Shown in pieces: positions 52,961 through 62,103 of a DNA stretch of 64,000 nucleotides. The stretch is from JBFHIJ01 sp963678775. Its GTDB lineage: Bacteria; Bacteroidota; Ignavibacteria; Kapaibacteriales; UBA2268. The notes under the pieces were generated by a model, which did not search any database, was not told the origin of the DNA, and was given only the letters and a program-made list of their open reading frames with translations. The first letter of the stretch is position 1, and the number at the start of each line of letters is the position of its first letter. The stretch covers positions 372,001 through 436,000 of the forward strand of contig CAXXGR010000008.1 in NCBI GenBank assembly GCA_963678775.2. Direction: 5' to 3'. The position numbers and the translations under genes are program-made.

Positions 52961-53845
52961 TTACATACCTAATTCGCCACTGGCTGACATATAAGTGTTA
53001 TACATTAACATTGCAATAGTCATTGGGCCAACTCCGCCAGGTACAGGTGTAATAGCCGCTGCTTTTTTACCAACAGATTCAAAATCTACATCACCTACTA
53101 CTTTATAGCCCTTTTCGCGTGTAGCATCGTCGACTCTATTTATACCAACATCTATAATTACTACGCCATCTTTGACATCATTTTCTTTGATTAGCTCAGG
53201 TACACCTACCGCAGCAATTAATATATCAGCCTGTTTAGTATAATATGATACATCCTTTGCAGCCGAATGGCATATAGTTACTATCGCGTTTGCAAATTCT
53301 TTTTTCTGATACATCAAATTAGCAATTGGCTTACCTACTATATTAGAACGGCCAACTACAACTACGTGTTTGCCTTTGGCATCTACATCGCTTCTTTTTA
53401 AGAGTTCTACAATACCACCAGGTGTGCAAGATACAAAGCCCGGCATGCCAATCACAAGTCTTCCCATATTTTCAGGATGAAAACCGTCAACGTCCTTTTT
53501 AGGAGATATTGCGTTTATTACCTTTTCTTCGTCAATATGTTTTGGAAGTGGAAGCTGCACTAATATGCCATGCACATTAGCATCTTCATTCCATTTTTTT
53601 ACTTGTTCTAACACTTGCTCTTCGGTAGATTCACTGCCCCAAATCTCTACATAGGAGTTGAAACCAAGAGCATCGCATGCTTTAGCTTTACTTTTAACAT
53701 AAATTGAAGAAGCAGGATCATCACCAACAAGAAGCACAGCCAAGCCGGGTTTCACACCTTTATCTTTTAATAGCTGAGCCGTTTTTACTTTAATCTCTTC
53801 TTTAATTTCCGCAGATATTTTTTTACCGTCAATTATTTTAGTCAT
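52961..53845 (-). CDS. folD: Bifunctional methylenetetrahydrofolate dehydrogenase/cyclohydrolase
   Basis: 294 residues from MTKIIDGKKIS (ATG 53845); an upstream in-frame start would add 20 non-conserved residues that run into the preceding gene. Motifs: YVKSKAKACDALG with the catalytic Lys, QLPLPKHI, and PGGIVELLKR then VVVGRSNIVGKPIANLM (NADP binding) and ITPVPGGVGPMTIAML. It interconverts 5,10-methylene- and 10-formyl-tetrahydrofolate. It starts 13 bases after the putative outer-membrane protein gene, probably in the same transcript. Confidence 0.97.
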   Translation of the reverse strand: MTKIIDGKKISAEIKEEIKVKTAQLLKDKGVKPGLAVLLVGDDPASSIYVKSKAKACDALGFNSYVEIWGSESTEEQVLEQVKKWNEDANVHGILVQLPLPKHIDEEKVINAISPKKDVDGFHPENMGRLVIGMPGFVSCTPGGIVELLKRSDVDAKGKHVVVVGRSNIVGKPIANLMYQKKEFANAIVTICHSAAKDVSYYTKQADILIAAVGVPELIKENDVKDGVVIIDVGINRVDDATREKGYKVVGDVDFESVGKKAAAITPVPGGVGPMTIAMLMYNTYMSASGELGM

Positions 53846-53858
53846 AATGCACCATTTA

Positions 53859-55115
53859 TTATATTTTATATGATATCCCAAATTGAAGAATGTTAAATTT
53901 ACCAATATTATAGTCTAAAAACAATCTTAGATTACTAATATCTTTGGCAAGCCCTAATATAGCTTTTACATTATTCTGATCTAATGTCATGTCTGCTACC
54001 TGCGGTTTAGTATCGCCCGGGAAGCCCGGAGTAGGTCCTTCCTGACCTTCGGCAATCATTCCTAATTCTCTCTGCACTTCTATAGGTAAAGTATAAGTGT
54101 ACGTAGCATCAATGCTAATTTTATCATACGCAAAACCCGCATATACGTCAAACCAATCTTTGATAGATTTAGAAGCATGGATATTAGCACTGATAATATT
54201 TGCATCTGCCACTAATTGTGCTTTGGTTGCACCTACTTCGTTTTTCAGCCTTGTTCCCTGAAATACTATTTGTGCAGCCAAATCGAAATCTCTATCTTTC
54301 TCATTATCATTAAAATATTGAGATATACTATGTTTCAAACCAACACCCCAGAACATAAAATCACCAATATACTGCCCAAGGTTTATTTCAGGAATAAATC
54401 TGACCAAGAGTTCAGTTCCCCATAGAGAACCTATTTCGAACTGTGGCACACTGGCGTATATTGAATTCATACCTGCACCTTCGTACATCGTAAATCTTTC
54501 CGGAAACTGACCAACAACATCTAATAGCTGCTGTTGGATATTCTCAGGTAGAAACGGATACAACTCATGATTTTCTACAAGCTCCTGCAAATTCTTTCGG
54601 GGCATAGATATATATGTTTCTTTATCACCAAGCACAGTTGATGCCTCTTCCGGTAATACTATATGTCCTTTGTTTTCACCATATATTCCGTCATATAGAA
54701 TATTTTTGAAAAAATAGTGTATCAGACCTGCTGTATCTTTTATATTAACGTTATAAGAACCATCGGTATTGAAACTTACAGAACCATACTTTACGACATC
54801 ATTAAAGTCATAAGCTTGTGTTACAATAGTCGGATTAAAATATTTATCTGCTTCATTTACGAATCCGGTCATGCCGTGCAAACTGATTTTATAATATGGC
54901 TTGTCTACTCTGGTTGGTACATAAGCAGTGTTAAAGAAGCCGGAATTAGATGTTGCATTTACTGTTTTCACCATCGGCGATAAGTAAGCAACACTATTTT
55001 CGCTAAATAAATCCTTACTAAACATACGAGCAAGATCTATAGTATACTGAGATGCTTGCTGTGAGTATGCAGATGTAGCAAACAGCAAAACAAGAATGTA
55101 AATCAGCTTTTTCAT
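53859..55115 (-). CDS. Putative outer-membrane protein, DUF6588-like
   Basis: 418 residues with a signal peptide (IYILVLLFATSAYS) and alternating beta-strand character, ending in an aromatic strand (NILQFGISYKI) as in outer-membrane barrels. The layout (ARMFSKDLFSENSVAYLSPMVKTVNATSNSGFFNTA, then DVYAGFAYDKISIDATYTY) resembles the DUF6588 family of Bacteroidota; this is a recollection and not certain. The function is unknown. It lies between a small membrane protein gene (2 bases) and folD. Confidence 0.75.
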   Translation of the reverse strand: MKKLIYILVLLFATSAYSQQASQYTIDLARMFSKDLFSENSVAYLSPMVKTVNATSNSGFFNTAYVPTRVDKPYYKISLHGMTGFVNEADKYFNPTIVTQAYDFNDVVKYGSVSFNTDGSYNVNIKDTAGLIHYFFKNILYDGIYGENKGHIVLPEEASTVLGDKETYISMPRKNLQELVENHELYPFLPENIQQQLLDVVGQFPERFTMYEGAGMNSIYASVPQFEIGSLWGTELLVRFIPEINLGQYIGDFMFWGVGLKHSISQYFNDNEKDRDFDLAAQIVFQGTRLKNEVGATKAQLVADANIISANIHASKSIKDWFDVYAGFAYDKISIDATYTYTLPIEVQRELGMIAEGQEGPTPGFPGDTKPQVADMTLDQNNVKAILGLAKDISNLRLFLDYNIGKFNILQFGISYKI

Positions 55116-55117
55116 AA

Positions 55118-55306
55118 TTACCTAAATATATTTTTTTTAAAAAGAAAATAAAATGGGAAAGCCAATATAATCAACAATATTATAAAACCTACCCCAAAAA
55201 CTGTCATCAGTGCAACTTTAAATATCCATAAAACTACATGAATAGCTACAAACGCCACAAATAGTGCGAACACTAAAGAAATAAACGTTGAGAGAGTTTT
55301 ATTCAT
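55118..55306 (-). CDS. Small two-TM membrane protein
   Basis: 62 residues, nearly all hydrophobic: two helices (about 5-30 and 34-55) and a basic end (LFKKNIFR). GGAG lies nine bases before the ATG. It ends two bases before the next gene, so it is surely co-translated with the DUF6588-like protein. The function is unknown. Confidence 0.7.
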   Translation of the reverse strand: MNKTLSTFISLVFALFVAFVAIHVVLWIFKVALMTVFGVGFIILLIILAFPFYFLFKKNIFR

Positions 55307-55330
55307 CTTATATAATCTCCTTAACTAAAA

Positions 55331-58300
55331 TTATCTAACTTCAAGAGCTACGTTATAAATACCAAATATATCAACTAAACCATTTAAAACCTCTTCGTTT
55401 ACCGGAATTTCTACTTCATCGGCTATAAGCAGTTTTTTATAATGTTTTGAGTCATCAAAAACATTAAATCGAATAATTGATTTAGCATTTTCTTTTTTAA
55501 ACTTCTTATATATACTCTTTATTGTATCTTCTGTTACTGTTTGTATATCAATCCAAAGCGAATAGCCCTTGGCAAACCTGTCGATAGATTCTAAAACCGG
55601 AAATGCATCGTCGGCTATTATTTTTACTTTGTCGTCGCTGACCTCTGCCTTGCCTTCTATTACCACTACGCTGTCCGGCAGTATAGCATGATGGCACTTT
55701 TTATAAGAATTTGACCAGAAAATAACTTCGGCTTTACCCTTCACATCTTCTACGGTTAGGAACGCCATAGTATTGTTATTTTTGTCCAACTTAGTTCGCA
55801 TTTCTGTAATAAGTCCAACTATGCGTACGTGAGTCTTATCTTTAATGTCTCTTTGATCTAATTTGAAGGAAGCTACATTTCGCCAGTAAGGAACATAATC
55901 CTCCATAGGATGACCACTTATATAAAACTTTAGCACTTCCATTTCTTTTTCGAGCACGTACTTTTTCTCCCATGGCTTGATATCATGGAGCTCCGGCTCT
56001 TTTAAGTCTGCAGATACTTCCCCTCCGAACAGAGAGTCCATATTTGACTTCGAGCTTTCCTGTTTAGCTTTTGCATACTCCAGTGCTTCATCCACCGCTG
56101 CGAGTAGCTGAGCTCTATGTCCGGTTTCTAAAGAATCAAATGCACCTGCATAAATTAGAGATTCTATCGCTTTTCTATTTACTAAGCGAGTGTCTACTCG
56201 GGTAACAAAGTCGAAGAAGGAGTCAAATCTTTTCTCAGTTCTTGCGGCTATTATGCTATCTACCGGCTTTATACCTACATTTCTGATGCCTGCCATGCCG
56301 AAATAAATTTCATTATCCACAGCCCTAAAATTAGCAAATGAACGATTAACATCCGGAGGTAGCACGTTTATTCCGAACTTCTTAGCCTCTTCTGTAAGGA
56401 GTACAATTTTTGCCTGATCGTTGAGTTCGGCAGTCATATTCGCAGCCAGAAATTCCGCCGGATAGTGAGTTTTGAGCCATGCAGTCTGATATGCAACATA
56501 AGAGTAAGCTACCGAGTGCGACTTATTAAATCCATAAGACGCAAATGCAACAATCAAATCAAATATCTGAAGAGCAAGTTTTTCGCTTATGCCTTTTTTG
56601 GCAGCACCTTCCACAAATTTAGGCTTCTCTTGCTCCATTATTTCCAGTTTCTTTTTACCCATGGCTCTACGGAGCAAATCCGCTTGCCCCAGAGAGAAGT
56701 CAGCAATGTTCTGCACAAGCTGCATTACCTGTTCCTGATAGACGATAATGCCATAAGTATTCTTAAGAGATTCTTCCATAGTAGAATGCAAGTATTCTAT
56801 TGGCTTTCTGCCGAACTTCCTATCAATAAAATCAGGAATATTTGCCATTGGCCCCGGACGGTACAGAGCATTCATCGCCGTGATTTCTTCCAGATTTTGC
56901 GGTTTCAGCTGTTTAAGATATTCCTGCATTCCGCCGGATTCAAACTGGAATATGGAAAGCGTTTTCCCCTGTCCAAGCAGATCGTATGTTGCTTGGTCAT
57001 GGAAGTCTATTTTGTCTATATCTATGTCTACTCCATGGTTATCTTTTACCATGGTTAGAGTGTTTTCAATAATCGAAAGGGTTCTTAAACCTAAGAAGTC
57101 CATTTTCAGCAAGCCCGCATCTTCGATGTCAGCCATGGAATACTGAGATGATATTTCCACGGATGATTCTTTGGCTTTTGCAGGTTTGTAGACCGGAACG
57201 TAGTTCGCTACCGGGCCGGGAGCTATCACAACGCCTGCCGCGTGAATACCGGTTTGTCGGAACTTGCCTTCTAATAGTTTTGAGAATTCAACTAACTCTT
57301 TCAACTTAGGGTCAGTAGTGTTTTTGAGCCATTCGAGTTCGGGCAGCTCTATTGCTTTCTCAACCGGTGTTACTTTACCACCGTTCGTAGGGATTTGCTT
57401 AGTAATTTCTCTGATTTTATTTAGCTCTATGCCAAGCACCCTGCCTACATCAGTAATTACTGCCTTGCTGGAAAGTTTACCAAATGTTATAATCTGGCAT
57501 ACAGCTTCTTCGCCGTATCTATCTTTTACATATTCGATTACTACGTCACGTTTGTCATCAGCAAAGTCAATATCGACATCGGGCATGTTTACACGTTCCG
57601 GATTCAGGAAACGTTCGAAAAGTAAATTATATGGCAATGGATCTATATTTGTAATGTCTAATGCATAGGCAACTATCGAACCGGCAGCAGAACCACGCCC
57701 GGGCCCTACACGTACGCCTTTGTCTTTAGCGGCATTAATGAAATCCTGAGTAATAAGGAAGTAGCCGGGAAACTTCATATCTATGATAACGCCCAACTCA
57801 TATTCCGTGCGGGCTTTTATCTCTTCAGTAATTTCGCCATACTTCTCTTTAATACCTTTCCAAGTTAATTCGGTTAGATATTCATCTAAATTTTCTGATT
57901 TAGATTCCTTCGGAATTGGGAATTCCGGCATATATATTTTTCCGGTTTCAACTCCGTAGTTACATTTATCTGCTATTTCGAGTGTGTTATCTAATGCATC
58001 GGGGTAATCTTTGAAAATAGACTTCATTTCGGCTTGAGATTTGAAGTAGAACTCAGGAGTTTTATATCTCAAGTCATATATATTCAACTGAGCGGCATTC
58101 GCAGCGTTGGCATCTCTGATATGTAAAAGTACGTTATGAGCTACTGCGTGCTCCTTTTGCATATAGTGAATGTCGTTAGTTGCTATCATCTTGATGCCTA
58201 ACTCTTTCGCTATCAGAGGCACTTTATCTAGTATAATTTTGTCAGCAGGCTGGAAGTGATTTTGAATTTCTAAGTAGAAATCCTCGCCAAAAAGCTTATG

Positions 58301-58666
58301 ATAAAATCTGGCTTCTTCCATCGCAGCTTCAAAATCATTATTTACCAAATGGTTATTGACTATGCCGCCGATACAGGCAGAAGAAATAACTATTCCTTCC
58401 TTGTGCCTTTCTATCAGTTCGCGGTCTATTCGGGGCTTATAGTAAAAGCCTTCTGTGTGACCGAGAGTAGTAAGTTTGAGGAGATTTTTATAGCCAACTT
58501 CATTTTTGGCTAGCATAACAATGTGGTAGTAATTTTTCTTTTTACGCCCATCTTTTGTTTTCAGATTTTTATCAAAACGCGTACCATTTGCCACATAAGC
58601 TTCCATACCTACTATAGGCTTCACACCGATTTTTTTGGAAAGCTTGGTAAATTTCCAAGCATCCAA
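55331..58666 (-). CDS. dnaE: DNA polymerase III alpha subunit, main part (frame-broken)
   Basis: 1111 residues from the break to the stop. It continues the PHP domain (GVKPIVGMEAYVANG), then the polymerase core with VGPGRGSAAGSIVAYAL and PDVDIDFADDKR (two of the catalytic Asp), thumb and fingers, the tandem helix-hairpin-helix, and a C-terminal OB domain (THVRIVGLITEMRTKLDKNNNTMAFLTVEDVKG). This is the replicative polymerase subunit. The first 46 residues lie in another frame, encoded at 58621-58803, so this part has no proper start; the TTG at 58666 is only the first in-frame start-like codon. Joined length would be about 1157, normal for DnaE. Confidence 0.95.
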   Translation of the reverse strand: MDAWKFTKLSKKIGVKPIVGMEAYVANGTRFDKNLKTKDGRKKKNYYHIVMLAKNEVGYKNLLKLTTLGHTEGFYYKPRIDRELIERHKEGIVISSACIGGIVNNHLVNNDFEAAMEEARFYHKLFGEDFYLEIQNHFQPADKIILDKVPLIAKELGIKMIATNDIHYMQKEHAVAHNVLLHIRDANAANAAQLNIYDLRYKTPEFYFKSQAEMKSIFKDYPDALDNTLEIADKCNYGVETGKIYMPEFPIPKESKSENLDEYLTELTWKGIKEKYGEITEEIKARTEYELGVIIDMKFPGYFLITQDFINAAKDKGVRVGPGRGSAAGSIVAYALDITNIDPLPYNLLFERFLNPERVNMPDVDIDFADDKRDVVIEYVKDRYGEEAVCQIITFGKLSSKAVITDVGRVLGIELNKIREITKQIPTNGGKVTPVEKAIELPELEWLKNTTDPKLKELVEFSKLLEGKFRQTGIHAAGVVIAPGPVANYVPVYKPAKAKESSVEISSQYSMADIEDAGLLKMDFLGLRTLSIIENTLTMVKDNHGVDIDIDKIDFHDQATYDLLGQGKTLSIFQFESGGMQEYLKQLKPQNLEEITAMNALYRPGPMANIPDFIDRKFGRKPIEYLHSTMEESLKNTYGIIVYQEQVMQLVQNIADFSLGQADLLRRAMGKKKLEIMEQEKPKFVEGAAKKGISEKLALQIFDLIVAFASYGFNKSHSVAYSYVAYQTAWLKTHYPAEFLAANMTAELNDQAKIVLLTEEAKKFGINVLPPDVNRSFANFRAVDNEIYFGMAGIRNVGIKPVDSIIAARTEKRFDSFFDFVTRVDTRLVNRKAIESLIYAGAFDSLETGHRAQLLAAVDEALEYAKAKQESSKSNMDSLFGGEVSADLKEPELHDIKPWEKKYVLEKEMEVLKFYISGHPMEDYVPYWRNVASFKLDQRDIKDKTHVRIVGLITEMRTKLDKNNNTMAFLTVEDVKGKAEVIFWSNSYKKCHHAILPDSVVVIEGKAEVSDDKVKIIADDAFPVLESIDRFAKGYSLWIDIQTVTEDTIKSIYKKFKKENAKSIIRFNVFDDSKHYKKLLIADEVEIPVNEEVLNGLVDIFGIYNVALEVR

Positions 58667-58803
58667 AACATAACGCCGTGATCGGTAAGAGCAATGGCGG
58701 GCTGGTTATCATCCTTGGCCGCTTCGAGCAAATCTTTTGGGGTAGTCATTGCGTCAAGCAATGAGTAATGGGTGTGATTATGCAAGTGTACAAAATCAGA
58801 CAT
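58621..58803 (-). CDS. dnaE: DNA polymerase III alpha subunit, N-terminal fragment
   Basis: The first 46 residues begin SDFVHLHNHTHYSLLDAM, the start of the PHP domain of DnaE, and continue ALTDHGVMF; after that the frame goes astray (WMLGNLPS...). The correct continuation, DAWKFTKLSKKIGVK, is in the next frame. The change lies in about 58660-58670 (TTTTGGATG on the minus strand). Restoring the frame needs two bases fewer or one more. Because dnaE is essential, a sequence error or a very recent mutation is more likely than an old pseudogene. Confidence 0.9.
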   Translation of the reverse strand: MSDFVHLHNHTHYSLLDAMTTPKDLLEAAKDDNQPAIALTDHGVMFWMLGNLPSFPKKSV

Positions 58804-58926
58804 CTATTTTTATTCCGGTGATATTATTCTAACTGCAATGAGCAAATATACTTATATCTATGTTTATTGCCATAGTAAGTTTTACACAAAATTTGTTTGG
58901 GGGGGGGGAATATGTCCCCTATATTG

Positions 58927-59388
58927 TTATACCTCTAAAAAAACATATTTGACTGCTCCTCTGTTCATTATAAACTGGTGTACAAGTTCCCCGTGATTGA
59001 ATAGAGAGTATATAAGATAATTATTTTGATTCGGATCTAGTTTGTCGGAAGTCATCGGGATATTATACTTCCTATGACTTACTAACTGGCCGGTTAATAA
59101 ATGTATTTTTATTTCATCAAAGCTCTGATCAGTATATACAGTATTGTCTTTTATCAATATGCCACTAGGTACATATTGACCTTCAATAACTCCTGTATCA
59201 TCAATATTTATTATAATCAGGTCCCCATAAAAATCTAGAAAATATATAGAATTCCCATTTTCAAAGATGTTGCAATATGTTAGCTTCTTAACAGGAATAC
59301 TTTGCATGTAATTCGTAGAATATTGATACTCTTCTTCTTCCGTTTTATTGCTATTCAAATCCAAAATATATACACGTCCATCTTCCAA
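58927..59388 (-). CDS. Propeller-like exported protein, C-terminal fragment (frame-broken)
   Basis: 153 residues beginning within EDGRVYILDLNSNK and ending YVFLEV. Reading back, the same frame continues as KNKIIHLLEDGRVYILD into the end of the 59351-60613 fragment, showing that they are one gene split at an A6 run (minus strand, about 59402-59407). No start of its own is credible. It has Asp/Asn-rich beta-strand repeats and an aromatic character. No family recognised. Confidence 0.65.
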   Translation of the reverse strand: MEDGRVYILDLNSNKTEEEEYQYSTNYMQSIPVKKLTYCNIFENGNSIYFLDFYGDLIIINIDDTGVIEGQYVPSGILIKDNTVYTDQSFDEIKIHLLTGQLVSHRKYNIPMTSDKLDPNQNNYLIYSLFNHGELVHQFIMNRGAVKYVFLEV

Positions 59389-60613
59389 TAAATGTATAAT
59401 CTTGTTTTTTATTCTTCATATAACAGAATCCATGATCATCAGAAGTTGTTAAAGAACCCTCCGAGTCTCCTTCTTTTACATCAAGCATAGTTGTATAGCT
59501 CAAATATGGTGCGTCAGCTATAACACTGTTTGTATCCCATGCGTAATAGTTGTGATTCGAATTTTTATAAAGTTCTCCGGATTTTTTTGATAATTCCGTA
59601 GATACATCATAAAGGGAACACATTGTTAAAGATAGTTGTTCGTCTTCACTGAGAGACAGGACTACTAATTGATTTTGGTATGCCGAACAATCTAAGATAG
59701 ATTCGTCAAATTCTTTTGTTGTGGGGGTAGTAGTTAGATTATTGTAATACTGTATGATTTGAGTACTGTCAATAACCAAATATGCATTGTCATTTATCAA
59801 ATTAAAATATGATGTATTTCCAATATATCCATCGGATTTTTGCAGCTGATAAGAAGATTTGTCATAAATCTCTACTAATATACTATCGTTTCTGCTACAA
59901 GTAAAATAGATATAATTGGAAGTTATTGCAACAGCGTTACCTCTTATTATTGCGTCATAATCACTACTGAATCGAATTACAATCTCATTTTTTTGCATGT
60001 CTACAATGCGGCAATAGTAACCAGCATATCCTAAATGGTAGCTTGCTAGATAATTATCAAATAAGTTTACATCAAAAACATTGCGTGTTAAAGGTGATAA
60101 AAGCGTCTCACTTTGTGTTGTTAAATCATATACTTTAGTTATCCCTATGCTTGAATAAATAATAGTATTATTGTTTTTGACAAAACTAATGTTATCCCTA
60201 TTTGGAACTATATATGTAATTACTGTAAATAATTCTGTCTCATTATGATTTGTCAAATTATGTCTAATAAAATGACTTTCAGTGGTCATAATATTCGGAT
60301 CACGCTGAAAAAAATAGATATAATTATCCTCTACACTAGCATATATACCATCCATATTTTTCAAAGATACCATTTCAGACTTTTCCTGCAAATCAAAGAT
60401 TATATTATAATCATTATTTGAGAAACCTGTCAACAGCAACAAATTATTCCCAATAGAGTTGATTTTAGCAAAATATTGATTCTCTAATACAAATGTAGTC
60501 TTATCCTGAATATTCAACACATGCAAAATAGAACTTTCATCTAAGTATGCAAGATAGTCCCCCATTAGAGTAATAGATTCAATCATTTCGGTAAATACTG
60601 TATCTAAGAGCAC
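59351..60613 (-). CDS. Propeller-like exported protein, middle fragment (frame-broken)
   Basis: 420 residues of repeated beta strands such as GDYLAYLDESSILHVLNIQDKT and NNTIIYSSIGITKVYDLTTQ, the look of WD40/quinoprotein-like propellers. Upstream, the same frame continues back through PNSKEWYFFTNYQCSEGKN to a T7 run at about 60732-60738, where the 60723-61085 fragment ends. Downstream it is broken at an A6 run. So this is the middle of a gene that would encode about 710 residues if joined. Confidence 0.7.
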   Translation of the reverse strand: MLLDTVFTEMIESITLMGDYLAYLDESSILHVLNIQDKTTFVLENQYFAKINSIGNNLLLLTGFSNNDYNIIFDLQEKSEMVSLKNMDGIYASVEDNYIYFFQRDPNIMTTESHFIRHNLTNHNETELFTVITYIVPNRDNISFVKNNNTIIYSSIGITKVYDLTTQSETLLSPLTRNVFDVNLFDNYLASYHLGYAGYYCRIVDMQKNEIVIRFSSDYDAIIRGNAVAITSNYIYFTCSRNDSILVEIYDKSSYQLQKSDGYIGNTSYFNLINDNAYLVIDSTQIIQYYNNLTTTPTTKEFDESILDCSAYQNQLVVLSLSEDEQLSLTMCSLYDVSTELSKKSGELYKNSNHNYYAWDTNSVIADAPYLSYTTMLDVKEGDSEGSLTTSDDHGFCYMKNKKQDYTFIGRWTCIYFGFE

Positions 60614-60722
60614 AGTCTCTTCGTTCTTTACTATAATTTTTATACTATCCTGTGGATCTAATAAAACACCTAAATTTTTTCCTTCACTGCATTGGTAATT
60701 AGTAAAAAAGTACCACTCTTTA

Positions 60723-61085
60723 CTATTTGGGAAAAAAATCTAAACTATCCACAAGCTCATAAGTTTCTGTATTATAAATATATCCGGTTGATGTTAGTAA
60801 TGTTTTCCCAACTTCGTCTATAGTAAAATCCACAATGTCTTCCAAATCGTTTTCACATAATGAACCAGACAAAGGGAACTCTCCAATTATCCTATTTGTT
60901 ACCGGATCTATTTTTTGAATATTATTCCGATCGTTATATCTATAAATATAGTCTTGGCTTGTTTGAAAAGTAGAAGCAGGGATCGTTCCTAAATTTGGAT
61001 ATGAATCTCCATAGATACAAGTATTTTGGGAATATATATTAAGACACATCCCAAATAATATAAAGTATAAATATATAATTTTCAT
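60723..61085 (-). CDS. Propeller-like exported protein, N-terminal fragment (frame-broken)
   Basis: 120 residues from ATG 61085, preceded by GAGGTC at a good distance; the longer frame up to 61115 lacks such a site. Signal peptide KIIYLYFILFGMCLNIYSQ, then NTCIYGDSYPNLG, and repeats such as IQKIDPVTNRIIGEFP (a DPxTN...G pattern seen in propellers). It ends shortly after LDFFP, where the T7 run shifts the frame. It joins to the 59351-60613 part. No function is assigned; export to the periplasm or beyond is likely. Confidence 0.7.
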   Translation of the reverse strand: MKIIYLYFILFGMCLNIYSQNTCIYGDSYPNLGTIPASTFQTSQDYIYRYNDRNNIQKIDPVTNRIIGEFPLSGSLCENDLEDIVDFTIDEVGKTLLTSTGYIYNTETYELVDSLDFFPK

Positions 61086-61248
61086 TTTTGACCTCATAAT
61101 AATTAGATTATTCATAATAATATATGCTATATGATAAAATACTTTACAAGCTAACTTTAATTTAAAATATGAAACATAAAAACAAATTTATGATATTTAA
61201 AATATAGGAGCAAAATAAATAAATAATATATAAAGATATATTTAGATC

Positions 61249-62103
61249 TTACTCAACACCCTCAACCAAATAATAGCTCTGCTCTTGCTTGATATCTTTG
61301 AACTTCAAGCCTAATTTATCGAATAGAACTTTTTTGATTTCTTCTGCGTTTCCGGTGTCATAGCTGATATCTATTCTGCGCTTGCTGCTTCCTAAGAAGC
61401 TAACCGGTTGATTCATATTTCTACTTAGAGTTTCAGATAAGTCTCTTAAGCTTACATTGGTCATTTCCATACTGCCAAATGATGAAGAAATATGTGTGTT
61501 GTAGGTTTCAGTGCTTTTTAGTTTGGTGTTTTGAGTGAATATGGCTGTGTCCGCTATGAAAATTTCTAATCCTTTTTCCAAAGATGTCTGTTGGCTTATT
61601 CTGAAATGATAGTGCGCTTGTAGCTGATCAAGTAGTTCTTTGTTTAAATTTACCGAATCTTTCAACGCTTTTGCTTTGCAATCTAAAATTAGGTTTTGTG
61701 AGTAAGGTACTTCTTCGAATTTCACAAGCTCTTCTCTTACGTCTAAAAGCATAAGAATGATTTCATTCAATCCGTAGTCTTTAAAACTAAGTGAATCATC
61801 TGAGAATTGCGCATGTTTACTTGAAAAGAAGCTGAAGTCAGATTCTTCAATTTGTATACTTACATTTTCTGTAGATAGATAAATAGTATCCACAGCATCA
61901 TTTTTGAATCTATATTCATCACTATTCATCATCATGATGATTGGAATCGAAAGGAAAATTAGATTATGAGCAAAATGCAGACAAGCTCCCCAAAAGAATC
62001 CAAGTTTCAAGCGAATATAACCGCCGAATATGCCAAATACGAACTGTGGCAGAATAAGCAAAGGAGAAAAAAGCACTACACTTAAAGAAATCTGGTAATT
62101 CAT
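61249..62103 (-). CDS. CPBP-family protease, C-terminal part with DUF3738-like domain (frame-broken)
   Basis: 284 residues. The beginning (MNYQISLSVVLFSPLLILPQFVFGIFGGYIRLKLGFFWGACLHFAHNLIF, shown here only in outline) holds the last helices of a CPBP protease, including the His of motif 3 (CLHFAHNL). It continues the 61964-62569 gene after a T7 run at about 62119-62125. From about residue 90 there is a soluble domain (NVSLRDLSETLSRNMNQPV, IKKVLFDKLGLKFKD) similar to the DUF3738/STN-type domain. Confidence 0.75.
   Translation of the reverse strand: MNYQISLSVVLFSPLLILPQFVFGIFGGYIRLKLGFFWGACLHFAHNLIFLSIPIIMMMNSDEYRFKNDAVDTIYLSTENVSIQIEESDFSFFSSKHAQFSDDSLSFKDYGLNEIILMLLDVREELVKFEEVPYSQNLILDCKAKALKDSVNLNKELLDQLQAHYHFRISQQTSLEKGLEIFIADTAIFTQNTKLKSTETYNTHISSSFGSMEMTNVSLRDLSETLSRNMNQPVSFLGSSKRRIDISYDTGNAEEIKKVLFDKLGLKFKDIKQEQSYYLVEGVE

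Noticed and set aside
58640..58680. Programmed ribosomal frameshift in dnaE
   Set aside because: The sequence around TTTTGGATG does not form a classical slippery heptamer in the right phase, and no stimulatory structure was seen.
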